Part shown: in pieces, positions 1 through 8,328 of the stretch | Numbering within the stretch: the stretch's first letter is position 1 | How the letters are laid out: every line of letters starts with the position of its first letter | From: Haematobacter genomosp. 1 | GTDB taxonomy: Bacteria; Pseudomonadota; Alphaproteobacteria; Rhodobacterales; Rhodobacteraceae | Length of the DNA: 64,000 bases | NCBI RefSeq assembly: GCF_002196855.1 | Contig: NZ_NIPW01000005.1 | Location: forward strand, 124,001-188,000 | Direction of reading: 5' to 3' | Made by a program: the position numbers and the translations under genes | The notes under the pieces: model-generated | The model's database searches: none | What the model saw: only the letters and a program-made list of their open reading frames with translations | What the model was told of the DNA's origin: nothing

Positions 1-181
1 CACGGAGACGGTGTTTGCCTGGCCCGGCATCGGACGGCTCATGTTCGAAGCGCTGACGCAGCGGGACTACAACGTGCTGCTCGGCGTCTTCTTCATCTCC
101 GCCGCAATGGTGATCGTGTTCAACCTTATCACCGATGTCATCTACGGGATCGTCGATCCCCGTATCCGGCTCGAGCGCTAG
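1..181 (+). CDS. Peptide-type ABC transporter permease, C-terminal fragment (DppB/OppB family)
   Basis: Only the last 59 codons are in the window; the gene enters from the left edge in frame 2. The visible part contains the PGIGR element and ends in the V-D-P-R-I-R tail typical of the last cytoplasmic segment of DppB/OppB permeases (binding-protein-dependent transport inner-membrane component). It would form the membrane channel with the permease that starts 9 bases downstream. Position, tail and neighbours make the family assignment firm; the substrate (peptide, polyamine conjugate or similar) cannot be read from this fragment. Confidence 0.85.
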   Translation, partial: TETVFAWPGIGRLMFEALTQRDYNVLLGVFFISAAMVIVFNLITDVIYGIVDPRIRLER

Positions 182-190
182 GAGAGGCCG

Positions 191-1030
191 ATGAAAGATT
201 TCCTCAAACGTTTTGCGACGAACAAGGGCGGCGTGATCGGGCTGGTGCTTCTATTGCTGGTTGTCGTCATCGCGGTGACGGCCCCCCTGCTCTTTCCCGG
301 CAATCCGTGGCGGATGGTGCAGCGGCCCTTTCTGCCGCCGCTCGAGAACATGGCCTACCCGTTGGGCACGGACACATTGGGGCGCGACGTGGCTGCCGGA
401 CTGGCACATGGGGCACGGGTCTCGCTGCTGGTCGGCCTCGTCTCCACCCTCGCGGCGCTGCTGATCGGCATACCCGTGGGCGCGCTGGCCGGCTACTTCG
501 GCGGCTGGGTGGATGACATTCTGATGCGGGTGACGGAGTTCTTCCAGACGGTGCCGAGCTTTGCGCTTGCCATCGTGCTGGTGGCGATCTTCGAGCCGTC
601 CGTCGTCTCCATCACCCTTGCCATCGCCATCGTTTCCTGGCCGCCGGTCGCGCGGCTGGTGCGGGGGGAAGTGCTGTCGCTGCGCAAACGCGAATATATC
701 GAAGCGGCGATCCTTCAGGGTCTGTCCAGCCGGTCCATCATTCTGGGGCAGGTGCTGCCGAACGCCGTTTCGCCGATCATCGTCATGGCGTCCCTGATGG
801 TGGCCAGCGCGATCCTTCTGGAATCCTCGCTGTCCTTTCTGGGGCTGGGGGATCCCAACCTGCTATCGTGGGGTTACATGATCGGCGCGGCGCGGACGGT
901 GATCCGGCAGGCGTGGTGGCTGTCCTTCCTGCCGGGCGCGGCCATCGTCATCACCGTGCTGGCGCTCAACCTGATCGGCGAAAGCCTGAACGACGCGCTG
1001 AACCCCCGCCTCGCGCGGCGAAAATCGTGA
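191..1030 (+). CDS. Peptide-type ABC transporter permease (DppC/OppC family)
   Basis: A 279-residue inner-membrane protein with an N-terminal membrane segment (about residues 15-37), the conserved G-T-D-x-L-G-R-D motif near residue 59 and the EAA loop (about residues 165-185) that contacts the ATPase, followed by further membrane helices. The length is usual for DppC. It lies 9 bases after the DppB-like fragment and its stop overlaps the region just before the fused ATPase gene, so the three are one operon. An AGGAG-like sequence (GGAGAGG) precedes the ATG. The substrate is not determined; the co-transcribed acetylpolyamine amidohydrolase hints at an acetylated amine or peptide. Confidence 0.9.
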   Translation: MKDFLKRFATNKGGVIGLVLLLLVVVIAVTAPLLFPGNPWRMVQRPFLPPLENMAYPLGTDTLGRDVAAGLAHGARVSLLVGLVSTLAALLIGIPVGALAGYFGGWVDDILMRVTEFFQTVPSFALAIVLVAIFEPSVVSITLAIAIVSWPPVARLVRGEVLSLRKREYIEAAILQGLSSRSIILGQVLPNAVSPIIVMASLMVASAILLESSLSFLGLGDPNLLSWGYMIGAARTVIRQAWWLSFLPGAAIVITVLALNLIGESLNDALNPRLARRKS

Positions 1031-1038
1031 GGCCCGAC

Positions 1039-2634
1039 ATGCAGGACGCACTCCGTATCGAGACCCTCACCATAGCACTGCCCAAGGGTGCCGACCGCCC
1101 CCATGCGATCGAGGATGTGACGCTCACCCTCCACAGCGGACGGACGCTCTGTGTGGTGGGTGAATCCGGCTCGGGCAAATCCATGTCCGCCAATGCCGTG
1201 ATGGGGCTGCTGCCGCAGGGTGTGCAGATCACCGGCGGGCGCATCCTGCTGGACGGCGCGGATATCACCCATCTGGACGAAGCGTCACGGGCTTCGCTTC
1301 GGGGGGCAAAGATCGCGATGATCTTTCAGGAACCGATGACGGCGCTCAATCCGCTCATGCGGATCGGGGCGCAGATCGCAGAGGTGTTCGAGGCGCATGG
1401 AAGGCTCGCCCCCGGCGAACGCGCGTCCCGCGCGCTGGAGCTTCTGAAAGAGGTCGGTATTCCCGACGCGGAACGGGCGCAATTCGCCTATCCGTTTCAG
1501 CTTTCCGGCGGTCAGCGGCAACGGGTGATGATCGCCATGGCCCTCGCGCTGGAGCCGGGTGTGCTCATCGCCGATGAGCCCACGACCGCGCTGGACGTCA
1601 CGACCCAGGCACAGATCCTGACACTGATCCGGGAGTTGCAGCAGCGGCATGGCATGGCGGTGATGTTTGTCACCCACGATTTCGGCGTGGTGGCCGAGAT
1701 CGCCGATGACGTTGCCGTCATGGAGCTCGGGCGGCTGGTGGAGAGCGGCCCCGCGGAGCAGGTTCTGAAGCATCCGTCCCACCCCTATACCCGCCGTCTG
1801 ATCGACGCGATCCCAAAGGTCGATCTGGCCGCGAACCAGGAGCCGGAAGCGCCGCCGCTTCTTCAAGTCCGCCATCTGGTCAAGGAATTCACCAGCGGTG
1901 ACCGGATCGTGCGGGCGAGCGACGATGTCTCCTTCGATCTGCTGCGGGGCGAAACGCTGGGGATCGTCGGCGAAAGCGGCTCCGGCAAATCGACGCTGGG
2001 GCGGATGATCGTGCAACTTGCCCGGCCCGATGCCGGGTCGATCACCATGGAGGGAACGGACATATCCACCCTTCGCGGAGCCGCTCTGAAAAGTCATCGC
2101 GGACGCATCCAGATGATCTTTCAGGATCCCTATGCCTCCCTCAACCCGCGTTCCCGCATCGGACGGATCCTGACCGAAGGCCCGATGGCGCATGGCAAGA
2201 GCCGCGCCGCGGCACTGACCCGCGCGCGCGAACTCCTGACGCTGGTGGGGCTCAACGAAAGTGCGATCGACCGCTATCCGCATGAATTCTCGGGCGGGCA
2301 GCGGCAGCGGATCGGAATTGCCCGCGCCCTCGCCCTCGACCCCGAAATCGTGGTCGCCGATGAAGCGGTGTCCGCGCTTGATGTCTCCGTGCAGGCCCAG
2401 GTGCTGGATCTGCTCGAGGATCTGAAGGCGCGGCTTGGCCTGACGCTCATCTTCATCACGCATGATCTGCGCGTGGCTGGCAAGATCTGCGACCGGGTTG
2501 CCGTCATGCAGAAGGGTCGTATCGTCGAAATAGGGCCGGTGGAGCAGGTGTTCCGCCACCCGCGTGAACATTACACCCAGAGCCTGCTGGCCGCCGCGCC
2601 GGGGCTGGAGCTTACCGGACAGGCGGCGGATTGA
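1039..2634 (+). CDS. Fused two-domain ABC transporter ATPase (DppD-DppF type)
   Basis: The 531-residue protein carries two complete nucleotide-binding domains, each with a Walker A (G-E-S-G-S-G-K-S), a signature of the [16 protein letters not shown] kind and a Walker B ending in A-D-E. Each half ends in the H-P-x-x-x-Y-T-R/Q region typical of oligopeptide-transporter ATPases. It energises uptake through the two preceding permeases. The ATG at 1039 is 8 bases after the permease stop; an in-frame GTG at 1027 overlapping that stop is the alternative start. Fusion of the D and F subunits is common in alphaproteobacteria (YejF/GsiA style), so it is not unusual in itself. Confidence 0.92.
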   Translation: MQDALRIETLTIALPKGADRPHAIEDVTLTLHSGRTLCVVGESGSGKSMSANAVMGLLPQGVQITGGRILLDGADITHLDEASRASLRGAKIAMIFQEPMTALNPLMRIGAQIAEVFEAHGRLAPGERASRALELLKEVGIPDAERAQFAYPFQLSGGQRQRVMIAMALALEPGVLIADEPTTALDVTTQAQILTLIRELQQRHGMAVMFVTHDFGVVAEIADDVAVMELGRLVESGPAEQVLKHPSHPYTRRLIDAIPKVDLAANQEPEAPPLLQVRHLVKEFTSGDRIVRASDDVSFDLLRGETLGIVGESGSGKSTLGRMIVQLARPDAGSITMEGTDISTLRGAALKSHRGRIQMIFQDPYASLNPRSRIGRILTEGPMAHGKSRAAALTRARELLTLVGLNESAIDRYPHEFSGGQRQRIGIARALALDPEIVVADEAVSALDVSVQAQVLDLLEDLKARLGLTLIFITHDLRVAGKICDRVAVMQKGRIVEIGPVEQVFRHPREHYTQSLLAAAPGLELTGQAAD

Positions 2635-2664
2635 CCGCCCCTTCCCAAACGAGACCGTGAGGAT

Positions 2665-3690
2665 ATGATGAAGGCCATCTTCGACGAACGCCAGCGCGCC
2701 CACGACCCCCGCTTCCGGCTGGAGAACGGACGTGTCGTGCTCAATCCCGACCGCCCCGACCGGGTGGCCGAACTGCTGCGTGGCGCGACGGAGGCCGGAC
2801 TGGAGCTTGTCGCCAGCGAGGATCACGGGATGGCGCCGCTGGCCGCGATCCACACGCCGCGTTATCTCGACTACCTCCGCACCATCTGGGATCGTCGCAT
2901 CGCGCTGGTTCCCGATCTTGAGGAAGTGGTGCCCGGCCGCTTCTGCCCCGACCGGACGATGTTCTACTCCGAGGAATCGGAGGCGCAGATCGGCTTCTTC
3001 AATGCCGACACCTCCTGCCCCGTTTCCGCCGCGACATGGGAGGCCGTCTATTGCTCCGCCCAGACCGCAGTCACCGGCGCGAAGCTGATCCTGTCGGGCG
3101 AGGCGAAGGCCTATGCGCTCTGCCGCCCCTCCGGCCATCACGCCTACCGGGAACTGGCGGGCGGGTTCTGCTTCCTCAACAATTCTGCCATCGCGGCGGA
3201 GCGGTTGCGCGCCGGTGGGCATCGCGTGGCCATCGTCGATATCGATGTGCACCATGGCAACGGCACGCAGGGCATCTTTTATGACCGGGACGATGTTCTG
3301 ACGATCTCTCTCCACGTCGATCCCGCGCAGTTCTACCCCTACTATGCCGGCGGAAAGCAGGAGACCGGAGCCGGTCGCGGCCTGGGCTACAACGTCAACC
3401 TGCCGCTGCCACGCGGTATGGGAACGGACGGGTACCTCGCCGCGCTGGACATCGCGCTTGGCCAGGTACGGGCCTATGGGGCGACGGCGCTGGTCATTGC
3501 GCTCGGCCTCGACGCGCATGAGAATGACCCCTTCCGCGGGCTTGCCGTGACCACGCCGGGCTTTGCCGAGATCGGGCAGCGTTTTGCCGCTCTGGGCCTT
3601 CCTACTCTGGCGGTGCAGGAGGGTGGATACATGCAGCCGAGCCTTGGTGACAATCTGGCGAGCTTCCTGAAAGGGCTGCGGTCGGCGTAA
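2665..3690 (+). CDS. aphA: Acetylpolyamine amidohydrolase (class II histone-deacetylase fold)
   Basis: At 341 residues it has the length of the characterised acetylpolyamine amidohydrolases. The catalytic set is intact: His158-His159 (S-G-H-H), zinc ligands Asp194 and His196 (D-I-D-V-H-H) and Asp283 (G-L-D-A-H), and Tyr322 (E-G-G-Y). The family removes acetyl groups from acetylputrescine, acetylcadaverine or acetylspermidine, releasing free amine and acetate in the cytoplasm. The gene follows the peptide-type ABC operon by 30 bases on the same strand, so the transporter may bring in acetylated amines. The second ATG of the opening ATG-ATG pair could equally be the start. The enzyme class is secure; the substrate is inferred. 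Confidence 0.88.
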   Translation: MMKAIFDERQRAHDPRFRLENGRVVLNPDRPDRVAELLRGATEAGLELVASEDHGMAPLAAIHTPRYLDYLRTIWDRRIALVPDLEEVVPGRFCPDRTMFYSEESEAQIGFFNADTSCPVSAATWEAVYCSAQTAVTGAKLILSGEAKAYALCRPSGHHAYRELAGGFCFLNNSAIAAERLRAGGHRVAIVDIDVHHGNGTQGIFYDRDDVLTISLHVDPAQFYPYYAGGKQETGAGRGLGYNVNLPLPRGMGTDGYLAALDIALGQVRAYGATALVIALGLDAHENDPFRGLAVTTPGFAEIGQRFAALGLPTLAVQEGGYMQPSLGDNLASFLKGLRSA

Positions 3691-3785
3691 GGGCCCGGCG
3701 TCCCGGCCAACCCCCGGATTGGAGACGGTGGACCTCTGGCAGCGTTCGCGCTAGAGCAGGGTTCCCCGTCCCAAGCAGAGCCGCC

Positions 3786-4721
3786 ATGCCCGCCCGCACA
3801 CCGCTCGGCGATATGAATCTGAACCTGCTTCGCACCTTCTGCGCCATTGCGGAGGAGAAAAGCATCACCCGCGCGGCGAAACGGCTGTCGCTCAGCCAGC
3901 CGAGCGTGACCGTTGCCCTCCAGAGGCTGGAGGAGCAACTGGGCTGCCAACTCGTGTTCCGCGACAGTCGCCGCTTCGGCCTGACCCTTCGTGGTGAGAA
4001 GGTCTATCAGGAATGCGCCGAGATTTTCCGCTGTGTGGACCGGATTTCCGATCTGACGGAGGATCGCAACGCGGAGGAATTCGGTGAACTCCGCCTCCAG
4101 ACGCTCAGCACCCTCAACTCGACCCTGATCGACGAGGCGATCCGGCTCTATCATCAGCGTTATCCCTCGATCACCTGGATGGTGGATGTTCAGAACAGTC
4201 AGGACACGGTTCGTCGCATCACGCAGGAGAAGGCGGGCCTGGGCATCTGCCTCCTGACAAAACCCATCATCACGTTGGACTGCAAACTGCTGTTCCGGGA
4301 GGAGTTCGTAGTGTTCTGCGGTGCCGAGCATCCGCTCTACGGGCAAGCGGAAGTCACGGTGCGCGAACTGGCACGCGAACCCTTCATCGCCTTTGAATGT
4401 GCAACAGAAGGGTTCGGGTTGGAGCCGATGATCATGCTGCGGGAGGGGCTTGGCCTTGGCAACCGCATCAGCGGGTCCAGCCGCAGTCTGGAGGAGGTGC
4501 GCAGGATGATCTCCCTCGGCCTCGGCATCGGCCTTCTGCCCCTGATGAGTGTGGCGGAGGAGGTCGAAAAGGGTCGCCTGTGGCCGCTCCGCATCACGGA
4601 TCAGCCGTTGGGCGCGGATGTGTTTCTCGTCAGCAACCCCCTTACCCCGCTCACCCCGCCCGAGCGCCGCTTCGTGGAGCTGCTGGACGAGTTGCGCGTC
4701 CTTTATCCAGACATGATCTAA
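3786..4721 (+). CDS. LysR-family transcriptional regulator
   Basis: A 311-residue LysR-type regulator with an N-terminal winged helix-turn-helix (about residues 12-70: L-R-T-F-C-A-I-A-E-E ... R-A-A-K-R-L-S-L-S-Q-P-S-V-T) and a C-terminal effector-binding domain. The start is uncertain: an internal ATG at 3813 (M-N-L-N-L-L) matches typical LysR N-termini better than the first ATG, and neither has a strong ribosome site. It lies 95 bases downstream of aphA on the same strand and may control the ABC/aphA operon, but that is inference. Its TAA stop abuts the MITE-like element at 4722-4879, and the C-A of that boundary belongs to the target duplication. Confidence 0.85.
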   Translation: MPARTPLGDMNLNLLRTFCAIAEEKSITRAAKRLSLSQPSVTVALQRLEEQLGCQLVFRDSRRFGLTLRGEKVYQECAEIFRCVDRISDLTEDRNAEEFGELRLQTLSTLNSTLIDEAIRLYHQRYPSITWMVDVQNSQDTVRRITQEKAGLGICLLTKPIITLDCKLLFREEFVVFCGAEHPLYGQAEVTVRELAREPFIAFECATEGFGLEPMIMLREGLGLGNRISGSSRSLEEVRRMISLGLGIGLLPLMSVAEEVEKGRLWPLRITDQPLGADVFLVSNPLTPLTPPERRFVELLDELRVLYPDMI

Positions 4722-4879
4722 CAGGCTGCTGAAAAAGTCGGGCACCTGCCCGAGCTTGCGGTGAAAGCCGGAAAATCGGTCCGGTCCGGAGCCAAAGTTG
4801 CGGTTTCCGGAGCGCTCTTCAACAATATGGGCAAAGTCTCCGCCTCAGTGTAAACTCAGAATGCTTTTTAGGCAGCCTG
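4722..4879. mobile_element. MITE-like element with terminal inverted repeats and CTAA target duplication
   Basis: The ends are near-perfect 16-bp inverted repeats: CAGGCTGCTGAAAAAG at 4722-4737, and at 4864-4879 a sequence whose reverse complement is CAGGCTGCCTAAAAAG (14 of 16 identical). The element is flanked by direct CTAA repeats at 4718-4721 and 4880-4883. A 4-bp YTAR-type duplication and such GGCTGCTGAAAAA ends are characteristic of IS5-like and related transposons. At 158 bp it has no room for a transposase, so it is a non-autonomous (MITE) copy or an internally deleted IS. A 7-bp inverted repeat (4738-4753) follows the left end. The family assignment is inferred from ends and target only. 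Confidence 0.75.
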
Positions 4880-5512
4880 CTAAAGCACACCTGCCACGAC
4901 ATTGATCGTCAGTGCGACGACGCCAAGGTTGAAGAAGAACGCCACGATCCCGTGCAGCGTTGCGATGCGACGGAAGCGACGGGTGGTGATCTGGACGTCC
5001 GACACTTGAAACGTCATCCCTATCACCAGCGCGAAATAGCAGAAATCGGCGAAGAGCGGGGCTTCATCGCCCGGAAAATCAAGCGCGGGACGACTTTCCT
5101 CATCGTAGTACACATGCGCATAATGAAATGCGTAAACGAGATTCCCGAATAGCCAGCTTATCGCCAGCGTGGCGGTGACAAGGGCGAGATCCAGCGCCGT
5201 CATCCCCTGCTTGCCCCCCACGAGCAGCGCAAGCGTCACCAGCACCATCAGCAGGATCACCGTCACGGTCAGCGCGAGAAACAGCCGTCCGCCATCGTCA
5301 CGGGTCTTGCGCGCGCGAAAGGCCTGCTCATCCTCCTCCAGCCAGAGTGGCGCGCAACTTGCGATGAAGACCGCCGCCGCGAGATCGAAGCCGAGGATCA
5401 GGGCCTCCGACCAGTCGAGCAGCAGGGCAAGCCCCCCGCAGGCGAGGGCGAGCGTGGCAAAGAAGGCGATGAACCTCGGGTGACGGGGAACGGTCATGAT
5501 GTCCGCTTGCAA
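4880..5512 (-). CDS. DUF1345 family membrane protein
   Basis: A 210-residue integral membrane protein with about five hydrophobic segments (roughly residues 13-31, 35-53, 76-100, 107-125 and 190-208). The conserved central stretch H-Y-A-H-V-Y-Y (about residue 130) and F-P-G-D-E-A-P-L-F-A-D-F-x-Y-F-A are hallmarks of the DUF1345 family, whose function is not established. It is convergent with the LysR gene, and its TAG stop lies at the right border of the MITE-like element. An alternative start is the inner ATG at residue 6 (M-T-V-P). The upstream neighbour is a Nudix gene on the same strand 25 bases away, so the two may be co-transcribed. Confidence 0.8.
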   Translation of the reverse strand: MQADIMTVPRHPRFIAFFATLALACGGLALLLDWSEALILGFDLAAAVFIASCAPLWLEEDEQAFRARKTRDDGGRLFLALTVTVILLMVLVTLALLVGGKQGMTALDLALVTATLAISWLFGNLVYAFHYAHVYYDEESRPALDFPGDEAPLFADFCYFALVIGMTFQVSDVQITTRRFRRIATLHGIVAFFFNLGVVALTINVVAGVL

Positions 5513-5537
5513 GGGCGCTCAACAGATCATGCCGTGG

Positions 5538-5987
5538 TCAGCGCGATTGGCAAGCATCTCTCGCTGCCTGCCGGGCCAGGCGCTCCACATCGCGGCTCAC
5601 GTTGTCCAGCCCCGATATGTCGTCGAGCGCGACCCAGCGGGCCTCCAGCGCATCGTCATCGGCGACCGGCTCACCGGCCACCCAGCGACAGGCTACGGCT
5701 ACCAGCACATAATGAAAGCGGAGCTTTCCATCCTCACTGCGGTCCAGCGCGTCGAGCACGGTTAGAATGGCGGCGGCAACCCCCGTGACCCCTGTCTCCT
5801 CCGTCAGTTCACGTTCCGCAGCGGCAAAGAGTGTCTCCCCCGCCTCGATCCTGCCGCCCGGAAAGCCCCAAAAGCCCTCATCCGGGGGATTGGCGCGCCG
5901 CACGAGCAACACCTTGCCCTCCCGAAACACGACGGAAAGCACCGCCGGAACCGGTTTGAGAAGCGCTGTATCAATGCTTGCGGTCAT
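5538..5987 (-). CDS. Nudix hydrolase (ADP-ribose pyrophosphatase-like)
   Basis: The 149-residue protein is a single Nudix domain. The Nudix box is complete: Gly45, Glu51, Arg59-Glu60-Leu61, Glu63-Glu64 and Gly66, which positions the divalent metal for hydrolysis of a nucleoside diphosphate linked to another moiety. The family acts in the cytoplasm on NADH, ADP-ribose, oxidised dNTPs or related metabolites. The F-W-G-F-P-G-G lead-in resembles ADP-ribose/NADH pyrophosphatase-like members, but the substrate cannot be set from sequence. It lies 25 bases before the DUF1345 gene on the same strand and is divergent from the HAD gene. Confidence 0.88.
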   Translation of the reverse strand: MTASIDTALLKPVPAVLSVVFREGKVLLVRRANPPDEGFWGFPGGRIEAGETLFAAAERELTEETGVTGVAAAILTVLDALDRSEDGKLRFHYVLVAVACRWVAGEPVADDDALEARWVALDDISGLDNVSRDVERLARQAARDACQSR

Positions 5988-6081
5988 GGCGGAGACGGGT
6001 TGTTATGTGCGGATCATGCCGGATGAAGCGCCTGTTGATCGATGCTTGTCAACCGGCAGCGCCAGGGGGGGGTGAAATCGA

Positions 6082-6804
6082 ATGCAGAGCGTAAGGGCCT
6101 ATGTTTTCGACGTATTCGGTACGCTGGTTGATTGGCGCGGCGGGGTCGCCCGCGATGCGGCGCCGTTTCTTGCCCGGCACGGGGGGGATCCGTCGCAGGC
6201 GCAGGCCTTCGCGGATGCGTGGCGCGACCGCTATCAGCCCGCCATGACGGAGGTCCGCGAGGGGCGTCGTCTCTTCACCCGTCTTGACGTGCTGCACCGC
6301 GAGAACCTCGCCGCGATCCTGCCGGAGTTCGGGCTGGACCCGGAGGGCCTGACCGCGGAGGAACTGGACACGCTAACCCTTGCCTGGCATCGGCTGGATC
6401 CGTGGCCCGACGTGGTACCGGGGCTGACACGGCTGCGCCGCGGGGCGATCATCGCGCCGCTCTCCAACGGCAATATCCGCCTCATGATTGATATCGCCAA
6501 GCGCGCGGGTCTTCCGTGGGATGCCATTCTGGGGGCAGAGGCGGCGCAGGCCTACAAGCCGCGCCCGGCGGCCTATCTGCGCACGGCGGAGATCCTGATG
6601 CTGCCGCCGGAGCAGGTCTGCCTCGTGGCCGCGCATAACGACGATCTTGCCGCCGCGCGGGCCTGCGGTCTTCGCACCGCCTTCATTCCGCGCCCCCTTG
6701 AATACGGGCCCGGGCAAGAGACCGACCTTGCACCAAGCGCCGACTGGGACGTGGTGGCGGAGAGCGTCGAGGATCTGGCCGACCGCATCGGCCGGCCCCG
6801 CTGA
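6082..6804 (+). CDS. HAD-superfamily hydrolase, (S)-2-haloacid dehalogenase type II
   Basis: A 240-residue HAD protein. Motif I is F-D-V-F-G-T-L with nucleophile Asp10; motif II is the Ser of L-S-N-G-N (about residue 131); motif III is the Lys of Y-K-P-R-P (about residue 155); motif IV acids lie in A-A-H-N-D-D (about residue 180). The pattern and length match type II haloacid dehalogenases, which replace halogen on 2-haloacids by hydroxyl through an aspartyl ester. Many relatives have other or unknown substrates, so the activity should be taken as family-level. It is convergent with betC, 3 bases between stops, and divergent from the Nudix gene. Confidence 0.82.
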   Translation: MQSVRAYVFDVFGTLVDWRGGVARDAAPFLARHGGDPSQAQAFADAWRDRYQPAMTEVREGRRLFTRLDVLHRENLAAILPEFGLDPEGLTAEELDTLTLAWHRLDPWPDVVPGLTRLRRGAIIAPLSNGNIRLMIDIAKRAGLPWDAILGAEAAQAYKPRPAAYLRTAEILMLPPEQVCLVAAHNDDLAAARACGLRTAFIPRPLEYGPGQETDLAPSADWDVVAESVEDLADRIGRPR

Positions 6805-6807
6805 TCG

Positions 6808-8316
6808 CTATTCCCCCCGAGGGAAGCGCTGAGCCTCCTCCAGAACGTTCAGGTCCATGTGATTGCGCATGTAACGTTCGGAGGCGCGTTGCAACGGCTG
6901 AAAATCCCACGGGAAATAAGCGCCGTTTCTCAGAGCCTCGTAAACGATCGTGCGCCGGGCCTGGCTCTCGCGCACTTCCGCGTCGTAGGCGGCAAGGTTC
7001 CAGCGGCTCTGCGCCAGCATGGTCAGCCGGTGCAGCGTCTCCGCATGGGCCGGGTCCGCGGCAAGGTCCGTCAGTTCGTTGGGGTCGTTCTGCATGTCGA
7101 AAAGCTGGGGCGGATCGGCATCGCAGAGCACGATTTTCCACCGCCCGTCCCGAAGCGCCACCATCGGCGCGACGGAGCCTTCGGCCGCATATTCCATCGG
7201 CACCGGCCCCCGGATACCGCCTTTCGCGACCGGCTCGAGGTCCGCGCCATCCGTCCAGGGCGCGATACTGCCAAGGTCGATCCCCGCCAGCCCCGCCAGC
7301 GTCGGCAGCACGTCAAGCGTGGAAACCGGCGTCTCCACGCGCCCAGGCACCCACCCCGGTGCGGATACGATGAGCGGCACGCGCGCGGACCCTTCGAAGA
7401 AGCTCATCTTGAACCACATTCCCCGCTCTCCCAGCATGTCGCCATGGTCGGAGAGGAAGAGGATGGCCGTATTCTCCGCCATCCGGGTCCGGTCGAGGAT
7501 GTCCAGAAGTTCCCCTACCTTCTCATCGACATAGGAAATGTTGGCGAAATACCCCTGTCGGGCGTGGGCGATATCGTCGGATGTGATGTCGAAGTGCTGG
7601 TAGTCGCAAGCGTTCATCAGCCGCTGGGAGTGCGGGTCCTGATCCGCATAGGGGATCGCAGGCACCGCCGGTTTCAGCGCGGGGCTTCCCTCGTAGAGAT
7701 CCCAGAACTTCCGTCGGGCGACATAGGGATCATGCGGATGGGTGAAACTCACCGTCAGGCACCAGGGTCTCGCATCGTGACCACGGGCAAGGTCATAGAG
7801 CTTCTGCCCCGCAAGAAACGCCACCTCGTCATCATATTCCATCTGGTTGGTGATCTCCGCCACCCCCGCCCCCGTGACGGAGCCGAGGTTGTGATACCAC
7901 CAGTCGATGCGTTCGCCCGGCCGGGTGTAATCCGGCGTCCAGCCGAAATCGGCGGGATAGATATCCGTGGTCAGCCGCTCCTCGAACCCGTGCATCTGGT
8001 CGGGGCCGACGAAATGCATCTTGCCCGAGAGGCATGTATGATAGCCAGCACGCCGAAGGTGATGGGCGAATGTCGGGATGTCGGAGGCGAACTCCGCCGC
8101 GTTGTCATACACCCGCGTGCGCCGGGGAAGCTGCCCGGACATGAAGGAGGCCCGCGCCGGCGCGCAGAGCGGACTGGCGGTGTATGTATTCACGAAACGG
8201 ACGGACCGGTCGGCCAGCGCGCGCAGAATGGGCGCATGGAGGAAGGCGGCCGGCCCATCGGGGAACAGCGTCCCCGCGAACTGGTCCGCCATGACGATCA
8301 GGATATTGGGCTGCAT
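6808..8316 (-). CDS. betC: Choline-sulfatase
   Basis: The 502-residue protein is an arylsulfatase-fold enzyme with an N-terminal metal-binding P-N-I-L-I-V-M-A-D-Q and the C-x-P-x-R motif in which Cys51 would be converted to formylglycine, the catalytic nucleophile. The L-C-A-P-A-R-A-S-F-M-S-G context, Q-F-A-G-T-L-F opening and full length match choline-sulfatases, which release choline and sulfate from choline-O-sulfate in the cytoplasm. It follows a ChoX-like binding protein gene by 12 bases on the same strand, which supports the choline role. Conversion of choline to betaine (betBA) and the rest of the choline transporter are not in the window. Confidence 0.92.
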   Translation of the reverse strand: MQPNILIVMADQFAGTLFPDGPAAFLHAPILRALADRSVRFVNTYTASPLCAPARASFMSGQLPRRTRVYDNAAEFASDIPTFAHHLRRAGYHTCLSGKMHFVGPDQMHGFEERLTTDIYPADFGWTPDYTRPGERIDWWYHNLGSVTGAGVAEITNQMEYDDEVAFLAGQKLYDLARGHDARPWCLTVSFTHPHDPYVARRKFWDLYEGSPALKPAVPAIPYADQDPHSQRLMNACDYQHFDITSDDIAHARQGYFANISYVDEKVGELLDILDRTRMAENTAILFLSDHGDMLGERGMWFKMSFFEGSARVPLIVSAPGWVPGRVETPVSTLDVLPTLAGLAGIDLGSIAPWTDGADLEPVAKGGIRGPVPMEYAAEGSVAPMVALRDGRWKIVLCDADPPQLFDMQNDPNELTDLAADPAHAETLHRLTMLAQSRWNLAAYDAEVRESQARRTIVYEALRNGAYFPWDFQPLQRASERYMRNHMDLNVLEEAQRFPRGE

Positions 8317-8328
8317 CGCGAGCGCGTG

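Noticed and set aside
1285-3519. 744-codon minus-strand frame opposite the fused ATPase and aphA
   Set aside because: The plus-strand genes carry intact motifs over the same span; the minus-strand product shows none.
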